Shown piece after piece: positions 56,253 through 64,000 of a DNA stretch of 64,000 nt; the first letter of the stretch is position 1, and each line of letters opens with the position of its first letter. Source of the stretch: Rhizobium sp. ACO-34A (GTDB taxonomy: Bacteria; Pseudomonadota; Alphaproteobacteria; Rhizobiales; Rhizobiaceae); assembly GCA_002600635.1 (NCBI GenBank), contig CP021373.1, forward strand, positions 62,001 to 126,000, in the 5' to 3' direction. The notes beneath the pieces were generated by a model. That model saw nothing but the letters and a program-made list of their open reading frames with translations, was not told the DNA's origin and made no database searches. The position numbers were made by a program, and so were the translations under genes.

Positions 56253-56493
56253 CGGGCGGGTCCGTTCGCGAGGGCGCGCCTGCGAGGCGGGTTGCGATGG
56301 CCGGCCACGGGAAAACGCCGGTCGGGCCGTGCGCAGCCAGTGGACTGGGCGAGCGCAATAACTTTGCCGCCGCTGCGGTGGCCGTGAGAGTTTTTGACAG
56401 TCCGATTTCCCTCCGCCAGTTTCGCCCGTCGTGAGGGCGGCAACCCTGCCGGGGTGGTCCGCTGGCCTTGGAGACCGGCGCGGAAGAATGGAC

Positions 56494-57534
56494 ATGAAGG
56501 CGCGTAACGCACTTGGAACGACCTCACTGGGAAAGAGCGGGATCGAGGTCTCGCCCGTGGGCTTCGGCACCGCGCCGCTCGGCGATTTCTTCGAACGGCT
56601 GGACGAGGTAACGGCGATCGAGACGGTCGTAAGCGCCGTCGCCTGTGGCATCAACCTGATCGATACCTCGCCTCACTATGGAAACGGTCTTGCTGAGCAC
56701 CGCGTCGGAACGGCGCTCAGAAGCCTTGCCCGCGAGGATGTGATCCTTTCCACCAAGATCGGCCGGGTGATGTCGCCTGCCTCCCGACATGGCGAGCCGC
56801 CACCGCCGCCGCCGCGCGGCTTTGTCGGCGGGCTGCCGCACCGGCCGGCCTTCGACTACAGCTATGACGGCGTCATGCGCTCCTTCGAGCAATCGCTGCT
56901 GCGGCTCGGCACCGACCGCATCGATATCCTGCTCGTCCACGATGTCGATCCGTGGAGCCAGGGCGAGGACATGGTGGAGGTCCGCTATCGCGAGGTCATG
57001 GACAGCGGGTTCAGGGCGCTCGATGCGCTGCGCAGCCAGGGGCTGGTCAGGGCCATCGGCCTCGGTCTCGACGATCACGAATGGTGCGAGCGCTTCATCC
57101 GCGAGGGCGATTTCGACGTGTTCCTGCTGGCGGGCCGCTATTCGCTGCTCGAACAGCCGGCGCTTTCGAGCCTTCTGCCGCTGGCGCTCAAGAGGAACAT
57201 CGGCGTGATGCTGGGCGGCGTGTTCAATTCCGGCATTCTGGCGACCGGTGCCATCGAGGGCGCACGCTACAATTACGAGCCCGCTCCGCCCGATATCCTC
57301 GCCCGCGTCGCAAGCATCGAGCGGGTCTGCTCGGCCCATGGCGTGAAACTCGCCCATGCCGCCGTACAGTTCGCGCTTGCCCATCCCGCGGTCGCGACCA
57401 TCGTGCTCGGTGCCGTCCATCCCGACGAGATCGTCCGCAATCTCTCAGCCGTCGCGGTGCCGGTGCCCCCTGCCCTGTGGTCGGACCTGAAGAGCGAGGG
57501 CCTGCTCGACGTGGCCGCGTCCACGCCGTCATGA
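56494..57534 (+). CDS. Aldo/keto reductase (D-threo-aldose/L-fucose dehydrogenase-like)
   Basis: The 346-residue TIM-barrel enzyme has the catalytic Asp/Tyr in LIDTSPHYGNGLAEHRVGTAL, Lys in LSTKIGRV and His in ILLVHDVDP. The overall pattern (FNSGILATG, AHAAVQFALAHPAVATIVLG) is that of D-threo-aldose 1-dehydrogenase and pyridoxal 4-dehydrogenase-like AKRs. The ATG at 56494 is preferred over 56488 because of the GGAAG spacing. It follows the SDR by 240 bp; both may oxidise the same sugar. Confidence 0.9.
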   Translation: MKARNALGTTSLGKSGIEVSPVGFGTAPLGDFFERLDEVTAIETVVSAVACGINLIDTSPHYGNGLAEHRVGTALRSLAREDVILSTKIGRVMSPASRHGEPPPPPPRGFVGGLPHRPAFDYSYDGVMRSFEQSLLRLGTDRIDILLVHDVDPWSQGEDMVEVRYREVMDSGFRALDALRSQGLVRAIGLGLDDHEWCERFIREGDFDVFLLAGRYSLLEQPALSSLLPLALKRNIGVMLGGVFNSGILATGAIEGARYNYEPAPPDILARVASIERVCSAHGVKLAHAAVQFALAHPAVATIVLGAVHPDEIVRNLSAVAVPVPPALWSDLKSEGLLDVAASTPS

Positions 57535-57640
57535 CGGAAGAGGATGCAAGGGCGTCCATCCGGCCTTTACCGGCAGATTGAAGGCTGGCCCCACAGGGGC
57601 ATTTAGACTGCGGACAAGGGCAGAAACCTTCTCCGTCGTC

Positions 57641-57719
57641 ATGCTCGGGCTTGTCCCGAGCATCTGCAAACGCCTGATCCTGTTGGACGTCGGTAGATCC
57701 TCGGCACAAGGCCGAGGAT
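57641..57719. repeat. Palindromic REP-like element
   Basis: Two stems, ATGCTCGGGCTTGTCCCGAG (57641-57660) plus CAT, and TCCTCGGCACAAGGCCGAGG (57698-57717), lie between convergent genes. The same element, split by the IS, occurs at 23471-23490 and 24855-24931. It may end both transcripts. Confidence 0.65.
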
Positions 57720-57828
57720 GACGTCGGAGGGTGGGTAGGCAGCGTTTGTCGTCGAGCAGGGCGACACCTTGCGGTACCGCCCGTCTTGAGGCCTTTCCTC
57801 TCCCATCCGGCGCTGAAAGGCCTTGGCC

Positions 57829-58707
57829 TCAGCGACGCGGGAAGCGCCTGGCGAAATCGTCGGCCATCTCGTCCAGCGTGCAGAAGCGCACGCCTTCATG
57901 GGACTTCAGATAGTCGATCAGCCGTTCCAGCATCAGCAGCACCTGCGGACGGCCGGAAACGTCGGGATGGATGGTGATCGGGAAGACGGCATAATCCATC
58001 TCGCGGTAAACCCAGTCGAACTGGTCCATCCACATCTGCTCGATATCGCGCGGATTGACGAAGCCGTGGCTGTTCGGCGATTTCTTGATGAACATCATCG
58101 GCGGCAGGTCGTCGAGATACCAGCTGGCCGGGATCTCGATCAGGTCGGTCTCGACGCCGCGTGTCAGCGGCCTCATCCAGTCCTTCGCCTCGCGGCTGTA
58201 ATCGATCTTGGTCCATTCGTCGCCGACGCGCACGTAATAGGGCGTGAAGTCGTTGTGCATCAGGGAGTGATCGTACTTGATGCCGCGTTCCAGCAGCAGC
58301 TCGTTGGTGACGTTGGAAAACTCCCACCACGGCGCGACATAGCCGGTCGGCGCCTTGCCGGCGAGGTTGCCGATCAGCTCGATGCACTTGTCGAGCACGT
58401 CCTCCTCCTGCTTGCGGGTCATGGCGATCGGGTTTTCATGGCTGTAGCCGTGAATGCCGATCTCGTGGCCGGCGGCAGCGACCGCCTTCATCTGTTCGGG
58501 AAAGGTTTCGGCGGAATGGCCCGGTACGAACCATGTCGTGCGGATGTCCTTCCTGTCGAACAGCTTCAGCAGGCGGGGCGAGCCGACTTCGCCGGCAAAC
58601 AGGCCGCGCGAGATATCGTCGGGCGAATCCTCGCCGCCATAGGAGCCGAGCCAGCCGGCGACCGCATCGACGTCCACGCCGATGCCGACCAGAATTTCCT
58701 TTGTCAT
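57829..58707 (-). CDS. Polysaccharide deacetylase-family protein (HP0310/PgdA-like)
   Basis: The 292-residue enzyme has the NodB fold with metal ligands Asp14, His86 and His90 ([21 protein letters not shown]), the same positions recalled for H. pylori PgdA, and [12 protein letters not shown] near the end. It lacks a signal peptide. In catabolic loci such proteins often act as amidases on cyclic amides rather than on peptidoglycan. It shares strand and probably mRNA with the asparaginase 59 bp upstream. Confidence 0.87.
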   Translation of the reverse strand: MTKEILVGIGVDVDAVAGWLGSYGGEDSPDDISRGLFAGEVGSPRLLKLFDRKDIRTTWFVPGHSAETFPEQMKAVAAAGHEIGIHGYSHENPIAMTRKQEEDVLDKCIELIGNLAGKAPTGYVAPWWEFSNVTNELLLERGIKYDHSLMHNDFTPYYVRVGDEWTKIDYSREAKDWMRPLTRGVETDLIEIPASWYLDDLPPMMFIKKSPNSHGFVNPRDIEQMWMDQFDWVYREMDYAVFPITIHPDVSGRPQVLLMLERLIDYLKSHEGVRFCTLDEMADDFARRFPRR

Positions 58708-58766
58708 GTCCTGTCTCCTTTTTTCTGTATCTGGCTTTGCTGTGTCGGGAAAACTGCTGGAAACGG

Positions 58767-59747
58767 TCAGGCGGAGGCTGCGGCCAGCGCCTCGGCGCGG
58801 GCCTTTTCGTCCAGACCGGAGGCGAGCACCACGGCGAGCAGCAGCCTTGCCTTGATGCCGCTGAGATCGCCGAGGAAATGCACGCCGGCGCGCTCGAGGC
58901 CCGCGCCGCCGCTGCCGGTATAGATCGGCGCGACGCGGCCGCTCGGGCAGCGGGTGGTGACGGCGACGGTGACGCCCGCCGCAAGCGCCCGCTCTATGCC
59001 TTTCAGCACCTCTGGCGTGACATTGCCGCGCCCGAAGGCCTCAATCACGATACCCTTCGCGCCGGAGGCGACGGAGCAATCGATGAAGCGGGCGTCGAGC
59101 CCCATGGCGAGCTTGACGAGATCGACATTGACCTCGATTTCGCTGTTGTCGAAGCGGCTGGCGACGAGTGGCCTGCGGTGGAAGATCACCCTGCCCAGAT
59201 CGATCTCGCCAAGCTTGCCATGCTCCATGGAGCCGAAGGTGCCGACGCGCGAGGCATGGGTCTTGGTGGCGTCGCGGGCCGCATGGATTTCCTGCTCGAA
59301 CACCACCAGCACGCCCATGCCGCGCGCTTCCTCGCTGGCCGCGACCATGACGGCGGAGAGGAAATTGCGGGGGCCATCCGATTCGGGGTCGTCCGCCGCC
59401 AGTTGCGCGCCGGTGAAGACGACAGGCTTTGCCGAACCGATGAGCAGGTCCGCGAGATAGGCGCTTTCTTCCAGCGTATCCGTGCCATGGGTGACGACGA
59501 CGCCATCGACATCGGTCCGGGCAAGTTCTGCGCGGATGGTCTTCACGAGGTCGAAGGCCATGGGCAGGGTCAGCATGTAGCTGCCGACCGCGGCGAAATC
59601 GGCGGCCTCCACCTCGACATCGGGCAATCTGTGGCGGGCGAGATCGACGAAGGCGGAGCCGGTGGAACCGACACCCACGTCGCCTCGTCCGGCATCGTAT
59701 CTGGAGGCGATCGTGCCTCCCGTCGCGACCAGCACGACCTTTTTCAT
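58767..59747 (-). CDS. Asparaginase/glutaminase family protein
   Basis: The 326-residue protein has the first catalytic Thr in [11 protein letters not shown] and the second in [15 protein letters not shown] (Thr-Asp). No signal peptide, so cytoplasmic. The [15 protein letters not shown] end matches the L-asparaginase/glutaminase fold. Its product ammonia fits the nitrogen-scavenging context. A different amide substrate is possible. Confidence 0.9.
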   Translation of the reverse strand: MKKVVLVATGGTIASRYDAGRGDVGVGSTGSAFVDLARHRLPDVEVEAADFAAVGSYMLTLPMAFDLVKTIRAELARTDVDGVVVTHGTDTLEESAYLADLLIGSAKPVVFTGAQLAADDPESDGPRNFLSAVMVAASEEARGMGVLVVFEQEIHAARDATKTHASRVGTFGSMEHGKLGEIDLGRVIFHRRPLVASRFDNSEIEVNVDLVKLAMGLDARFIDCSVASGAKGIVIEAFGRGNVTPEVLKGIERALAAGVTVAVTTRCPSGRVAPIYTGSGGAGLERAGVHFLGDLSGIKARLLLAVVLASGLDEKARAEALAAASA

Positions 59748-60096
59748 GAGATATTCTCCAAGAGGGTAATGAGGGGCGGGAGGATGACGGGCGGAATGGG
59801 GGGCCGGGACCGGCGATGACGGGCTTCGCGTCGCCGCGGATGGCAGGGCATGACAACGCGGAACCGGAATTCACGGCGCAAAAAACCGCTCGCTGAAAAG
59901 CGACCAAAGCGATCCACGGTGAAGGCAGGACCTGTTTTCAGGCTTTCCTGCTCAAAATTGCATCAAAAATTGCCTATTTTTTAGGCTTGACAAGATGATG
60001 AACAATTTTCTAGCATCATTTTACATTTTTTCTCCGACTGCAATGGGTAAAAAGCTTGGCGTCGGATTCCGGAAAGCGATTGCGGAGTCCCCAAAT
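59748..60096. other. Divergent intergenic region upstream of the monooxygenase operon
   Basis: About 350 bp; the right half is AT-rich with the palindrome CCTATTTTTTAGG (59973-59985) and a candidate promoter at 59987. No gene is supported; an open frame that begins at 59995 is upstream, in-frame sequence of the monooxygenase without a ribosome site. Confidence 0.6.
59987..60016 (+). promoter_or_regulatory. Candidate sigma-70 promoter of the monooxygenase operon
   Basis: TTGACA at 59987-59992 is followed after 18 bp by TAGCAT (60011-60016). It is about 80 bp before the start codon in an AT-rich stretch. Unproven. Confidence 0.4.
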
Positions 60097-61578
60097 ATGG
60101 CCAGGAATGGAAAATCCTATCTTTCAAGTCTCAATGACGGTCGTTCGATCTACATCGACGGCCGCAAGGTAGAGGATGTTGCGAGCGACCCGGCGTTCAG
60201 GAACGCCGCGGCTTCCGTCGCCGCCCTCTACGACTACCAGTGCGATCCCGCCAATATCGAGGACATGACCTTCGTGTCGCCGACGACGGGCGATGCGGTC
60301 AACCGCGCCTGGGAACTGCCGCAGACCTACAACGCGCTGGTGCGCCGCCGGCAGGCGATGGAGCGCTGGGCCGAGCAGAGCTGCGGCATGATCGGCCGTT
60401 CGCCCGACCATGTGGCCTCCACCATCGCCGGCTTCCGCATGGGGCTTCCGGTCTTCCAGGAATATGACCCGGCCAGGGCGGCGGCGGTCGAATCCTACTA
60501 CCGCTATGCCCGCGACAACGACCTGTTCCTCTCCTACGTCATCATCAATCCGCAGGCCGACAAGGCGAAATCGGCGGGCAACCAGCCCGACAAGCATCTC
60601 GTCGCCTCCGTGGTCGACGAGGATTCGGAAGGCATCACCATTCGCGGCGCCAAGATGCTGGCGACCAGCGGCGTGCTGGCGGACGAACTGCTGATTTCCG
60701 GTTTCCAGGCCATGCAGGCGGGCGATGAAGCCTATGCCTTCACCGCGGCGGCTCCGATCAATTCCAGGGGCCTGACCCTGATGTCGCGCCGCAGCTACGA
60801 GGCGAATGCGATATCCGCCTTCGACTACCCGCTCTCGCATCGTTTCGACGAGAACGACGCGGTGGTCTATTTCGACGACGTGAAGATCCCGTGGGACCGC
60901 GTCTTCGTCAATCAGGACCTCAGGATGTCGCAGGCGCAGTGGCATTCCACCCGCACCCACGTCTTCCAGAACTACCAGTGCATCGTGCGCCTGATGGTGA
61001 AGCTGCGCTTCCTGCTGGGCCTCGCCCGCAAGGTGGCCGAGACCAACAACATCATCAACTATCCGCAGGTGCGCGAAACGCTCGGCCTCATGGCCGCCAA
61101 GGTCAGCAATATCGAGGCGCTGGTCACCGCGATGGAGCTGAAGGGCGAGACCTATGAGGGCTATTTCGTGCCCGACCGCTCGCTGCTCTGCACGGCGCAG
61201 GTGATCGCCCAGACCACCTATCCGGAAGTGGTCGAAACGATCCGCAACCTTTCCGGCGGCGGCCTGATCATGGTGCCGTCCTCCTACGAGGACTTCGAAA
61301 ATCCCGTAACGGCCGGGATCATCGGCAAGACCCAGCGCTCGGCGGTCTGCGATTCCGAGGAGCGCGTCAAGCTGATGAAGCTTACCTGGGATGCGATCGG
61401 CTCGGAATTCGGTTCGCGCCACCTGCAATACGAGATGTTCTATTCCGGCCCGTCCTTCGTCACCCGCGGCAATTCCTTCCGCTTCTACGACTGGGACAAC
61501 GTTAAGGGCTTCGTCGAAGGTTTCATGGATACCTACGACCTGCCGAAAGCCGCCGCCGTCCGTCCGGCCGCCGAGTGA
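60097..61578 (+). CDS. HpaB-family flavin-dependent monooxygenase (oxygenase component)
   Basis: The 493-residue protein matches the 4-hydroxyphenylacetate 3-hydroxylase family: DGRSIYIDGRKVEDVASDPA, the FMGLPVF/QEYDPARAAAV region, FDDVKIPWDRVFVN and the C-terminal acyl-CoA dehydrogenase-like domain (NLSGGGLIMVPSSYEDFENP). It uses reduced FAD from a partner reductase, not seen in the window. The ATG at 60097 follows GGAG. It is first in an operon with amide hydrolases, so it may oxidise an N-heterocycle, as pyrrole-2-carboxylate oxygenases of this family do. Confidence 0.9.
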   Translation: MARNGKSYLSSLNDGRSIYIDGRKVEDVASDPAFRNAAASVAALYDYQCDPANIEDMTFVSPTTGDAVNRAWELPQTYNALVRRRQAMERWAEQSCGMIGRSPDHVASTIAGFRMGLPVFQEYDPARAAAVESYYRYARDNDLFLSYVIINPQADKAKSAGNQPDKHLVASVVDEDSEGITIRGAKMLATSGVLADELLISGFQAMQAGDEAYAFTAAAPINSRGLTLMSRRSYEANAISAFDYPLSHRFDENDAVVYFDDVKIPWDRVFVNQDLRMSQAQWHSTRTHVFQNYQCIVRLMVKLRFLLGLARKVAETNNIINYPQVRETLGLMAAKVSNIEALVTAMELKGETYEGYFVPDRSLLCTAQVIAQTTYPEVVETIRNLSGGGLIMVPSSYEDFENPVTAGIIGKTQRSAVCDSEERVKLMKLTWDAIGSEFGSRHLQYEMFYSGPSFVTRGNSFRFYDWDNVKGFVEGFMDTYDLPKAAAVRPAAE

Positions 61579-61587
61579 GGGCGGGCC

Positions 61588-62769
61588 ATGCTGGACAGGG
61601 AACGCATTTCGCAAAGCGCATTCGTTTCGCGTGAGCCGCACCCCCTCGTGATGCGCGAGGAGGGGCCGCTTTCCGATCTGACCTTCGTGGTGAAGGATCT
61701 CTTCGACGTCGCCGGCCATGTGACCGCCTGCGGCAACCCGGACCGCGCGCGTGAAAGCCGCAAGGCCGTTGCTACCGCGCCCTCCGTGCTGGTGCCGCTG
61801 ATGAGCGGCGCCAGCATGCTGGGAAAGACCCAGACCGACGAGGTCGCCTGCGGCATGTTCGGCATGAACCCGCATTACGGCACGCCGATCAATCCCGCCG
61901 CTCCCGACCGGGCGCCGGGCGGCTCCTCCAGCGGCTCTGCCTCGGCGGTCGCGGCCGGCATCTGCGATTTCGGCATCGGCTCGGATACCGGCGGCTCGAT
62001 CCGCGTTCCGGCAAGCTTCTGCGGTCTCTACGGCCTGCGCACCACCTTCGGGCGGGTCTCGGTCGCGGGCGTCATGGCCATGGCCCCGAGCTTCGATACC
62101 GTCGGCTGGCTCGCCCGCGATCCGGTGACGCTGCGCCGGGTGGCGGAGGCCTATTTCGGTCCCGTCGAGGCGAAAACCGCGCCGCGCCTGCTGATCGCCC
62201 GCGATGCCTTCGACATTCCGGTCCGAGGCATCGGCGAGGTACTCCTGAAGGCGGCGGCCGGCCTTGGCAGCGCGACCGAGGTTACGCTTTATGCCGAAGG
62301 CGTGGACTACTGGCTCGACACCTTCCGCCCGCTGCAGCTGCACGACCTCTGGTCGACGCTCGGCAACTGGGCGATGGAGCCCGGCCGCACGCTGAGCGAA
62401 GCCGTGGAACAGCGCATCCGGCTTTCCGCGACCGTCGATCCTGCCGCTCATGCGCAAGCGGTCGTCCGCCGCGAGACGCTGACGGACCGCCTGCTCGACC
62501 TGCTCGGCGATGACGGGCTGATGATCCTGCCCACCGCCCATGACCTGCCGCCGCTGCTCGAAGCCGGCGTCAGCGCCCAGATCGAGTTCCGCGAGAAGAC
62601 GCTGGCGCTGACCTGCGTGGCAAGCCTTTGCCGCCTGCCGCAGATCAACATTCCGGCGGGCCTTGTCGAGGGCTGCCCGGTCGGCCTGTCGTTGATCGCG
62701 GGTCCCCGCGGCGATGCGCGCCTGCTCGCTTTCGCCGAACAGCTCGGCTCGCTCATGGGTGCGGCATGA
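61588..62769 (+). CDS. Amidase-signature family hydrolase
   Basis: The 393-residue enzyme has the Lys36 of FVVKDLFDVAG, the Ser-rich GGSSSGSASAVAAG and nucleophile Ser137 in GSDTGGSIRVP. It is shorter than most amidases and close to the AMI1-type group. It starts 9 bp after the monooxygenase stop, so it probably cleaves the amide created by ring oxidation. The stop overlaps the next gene (ATGA). Confidence 0.92.
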   Translation: MLDRERISQSAFVSREPHPLVMREEGPLSDLTFVVKDLFDVAGHVTACGNPDRARESRKAVATAPSVLVPLMSGASMLGKTQTDEVACGMFGMNPHYGTPINPAAPDRAPGGSSSGSASAVAAGICDFGIGSDTGGSIRVPASFCGLYGLRTTFGRVSVAGVMAMAPSFDTVGWLARDPVTLRRVAEAYFGPVEAKTAPRLLIARDAFDIPVRGIGEVLLKAAAGLGSATEVTLYAEGVDYWLDTFRPLQLHDLWSTLGNWAMEPGRTLSEAVEQRIRLSATVDPAAHAQAVVRRETLTDRLLDLLGDDGLMILPTAHDLPPLLEAGVSAQIEFREKTLALTCVASLCRLPQINIPAGLVEGCPVGLSLIAGPRGDARLLAFAEQLGSLMGAA

Positions 62770-63689
62770 CGGTTGTGGCCGACCAGATGCGGGATTTCGT
62801 CGGCTATGGCCGCAACCCGCCCGACCCGCGCTGGCCGAACGGCGCGCGTCTGGCCGTGGTGATCGTGCTGAACGTGGAGGAAGGCGCGGAGCCTTCCATC
62901 CCTGATGGCGATCCGGCGACCGAGATTGCGCTGACCGACGGCATATTCGGCGAAGTGCCGGCGGGCACGCGGGATTTCGTCGCCGAAACCCTGTTCGAAT
63001 ACGGTTCCCGTGTCGGTTACTGGCGGCTGAGCGAGCTTTTCGCCGAACGCGACCTGAAACTGACGGTGAATGCCTGCGCCCGGGCTCTGGAGCGCAATGG
63101 CGAGATCGCCGCCGATATCCGCGACAGCGGCTTCGATCTCTGCTGCCATGGCGACCGCTTCGTGCGGCATTTCCTGATGACCGAGGACGAGGAACGGGCG
63201 GCAATCGCCCGCGCCGTCGAAAGCCTGACGCGAACGGTTGGCCGCGCGCCGCTCGGCTGGCAGAGCCGCTATTCCCCGAGTGCGGCCACCCGCCGGCTTC
63301 TCACTGAACATGGCGGCTTTCTCTACGACGCGGATTCCTATGCCGACGACCTGCCCTACTGGACAGCCGTTTCCGGCCGGCCGCATCTCGTCGTGCCCCA
63401 CAGCTTCACCCATAACGACAACCGGCTGGCGACGGCGAAGCTTGGGACCTCAGTCGACATGTACGAGCATCTCGCCGCCGCCTTCCGGGTGCTTTATGCC
63501 GAGAGCGCAAGGCGTCCGCGCATGATGACTGTGAGCCTGCATTCGCGCATTTCCGGCCAGCCCTCGCGCTTCGAGGCGGTCAGCCGTTTCCTCGATCTCG
63601 TCGGCTCCTTCGGCGATGTCTGGGTCGCCGGCCGCTCCGAGGTGGCGCGGCACTGGATCGCCACCCATCCGGCGGAGGGTCAGCGATGA
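62766..63689 (+). CDS. Polysaccharide deacetylase-fold hydrolase (PuuE allantoinase-like)
   Basis: The 307-residue protein has the PuuE-like start RLAVVIVLNVEEGAEPSIPD followed by NodB-fold motifs (GFDLCCHGDRFVRHFLM, PLGWQSRYSPSAATRRLL and VPHSFTHNDNR). PuuE-type members open cyclic ureides such as allantoin. The catalytic Asp position differs (VLNVEEG), as usual for the subfamily. It overlaps both neighbours by 4 bp. Confidence 0.87.
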   Translation: MTVVADQMRDFVGYGRNPPDPRWPNGARLAVVIVLNVEEGAEPSIPDGDPATEIALTDGIFGEVPAGTRDFVAETLFEYGSRVGYWRLSELFAERDLKLTVNACARALERNGEIAADIRDSGFDLCCHGDRFVRHFLMTEDEERAAIARAVESLTRTVGRAPLGWQSRYSPSAATRRLLTEHGGFLYDADSYADDLPYWTAVSGRPHLVVPHSFTHNDNRLATAKLGTSVDMYEHLAAAFRVLYAESARRPRMMTVSLHSRISGQPSRFEAVSRFLDLVGSFGDVWVAGRSEVARHWIATHPAEGQR

Positions 63690-64000
63690 CAGCGACCGCT
63701 CTGATCCTCATCCGTGGCGGCCTGACGGTCGATATCGACAGCGGCACGGCCGAGACCCGCGACATCCTGATCGAGGGCGGCACGATCAGGGCCGTCGGCG
63801 CTGCCGGCACGATCGATGCGCCCGGTGCCGACCTTTTCGACGCAACCGACAGGCTGGTCATTCCCGGCCTCGTCAACGGCCATACCCATGGTCACATGAG
63901 CCTGCACAAGGGCGTGGCGGACAAGTGGACGCTGGAGGCGTCGCTCACCAACGCGCCCTGGCTCGCCGGCCGGCGCGATCCCGACATCATGTATGCCTCG
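63686..64000 (+). CDS. Amidohydrolase (deaminase-like), cut by window edge
   Basis: The first 105 codons show the composite N-terminal domain (LILIRGGLTVDIDSGTAETR) and the metal-binding HTH (PGLVNGHTHGHMSL). It resembles the SAH/MTA/guanine deaminase-type amidohydrolases. The rest is outside the window. It is coupled to the PuuE-like gene by an ATGA overlap, so it is the fourth gene of the operon. Confidence 0.85.
   Translation, partial: MTATALILIRGGLTVDIDSGTAETRDILIEGGTIRAVGAAGTIDAPGADLFDATDRLVIPGLVNGHTHGHMSLHKGVADKWTLEASLTNAPWLAGRRDPDIMYAS

Noticed and set aside
60124..63204. Minus-strand open frame of about 1,026 codons opposite the monooxygenase and amidase genes
   Set aside because: Antisense to three family-supported genes, no ribosome site, and typical shadow composition.

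Overview
The window reads as a chromosomal or megaplasmid segment from a high-GC alphaproteobacterium, most likely a member of the Rhizobiaceae. The basis is the GC-rich codon usage, the dense set of ABC importers with LacI, TetR and DeoR regulators, and the rhizobial-style intergenic palindromes (RIME-like and REP-like). No rRNA, tRNA, CRISPR array, phage module or replication origin was seen.

Layout. (1) 1-8068: a LacI-controlled carbon-uptake operon on the minus strand (regulator, periplasmic binding protein, ATPase, permease, Php-type phosphotriesterase homologue, GATase-like protein). A PfkB kinase faces it, with a BtpA-family protein and a truncated TenA-like gene beyond. (2) 8472-23140: a low-oxygen bioenergetics block. 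It holds a cytochrome bd locus in the order cydD-cydC-DUF2946-cydA-cydB-cydX, a small HigB/HigA-type toxin-antitoxin pair, and a complete N-type rotary ATPase operon (atpDCQRBEFAG). Near-identical FNR/FixK-type sites lie upstream of cydD and of atpD, which suggests shared oxygen control. (3) 23141-24860: a scar, made of a LysR 3' remnant and an IS4-family element inserted into a palindromic intergenic repeat. (4) 25019-34864: a nitroreductase, then a TetR-linked importer of spermidine/putrescine type with a metallo-beta-lactamase-fold hydrolase, an aldehyde dehydrogenase and an alcohol dehydrogenase, plus two small genes. (5) 34957-46785: a long minus-strand operon with a CUT1-type importer, a biuret-hydrolase-like cysteine hydrolase, a degenerate paralogue of it that lacks the whole catalytic triad, allophanate hydrolase, two cytosine-deaminase-type amidohydrolases and a gamma-glutamyltransferase-fold protein (possibly an oxamate amidohydrolase). 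(6) 47162-50829: a flavoprotein, a questin-oxidase-like protein and a small unknown gene. (7) 50913-57534: a DeoR, HAD, FGGY-kinase and second BtpA cluster, divergent from an SDR and an aldo/keto reductase. (8) 57829-64000: a PgdA-like deacetylase and an asparaginase, divergent from a plus-strand operon of an HpaB-type monooxygenase, an amidase, a PuuE-like deacetylase and an amidohydrolase cut by the window edge.

The right half is a nitrogen-scavenging region. The operon in (5) contains what is needed to take biuret through allophanate to ammonia and CO2. Its deaminase-like enzymes suggest that the biuret is released from an imported N-heterocycle. A ring such as 5-azacytosine/5-azauracil or a substituted s-triazine would fit, but this is inference. 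The operon in (8) looks like a second, independent N-heterocycle or amide route. The most unusual items are the active-plus-dead cysteine hydrolase pair, the deaminase homologue with Asn in place of the catalytic Asp, the b-delta fusion and two-carboxylate c subunit of the N-ATPase, and the shared FixK-like boxes.
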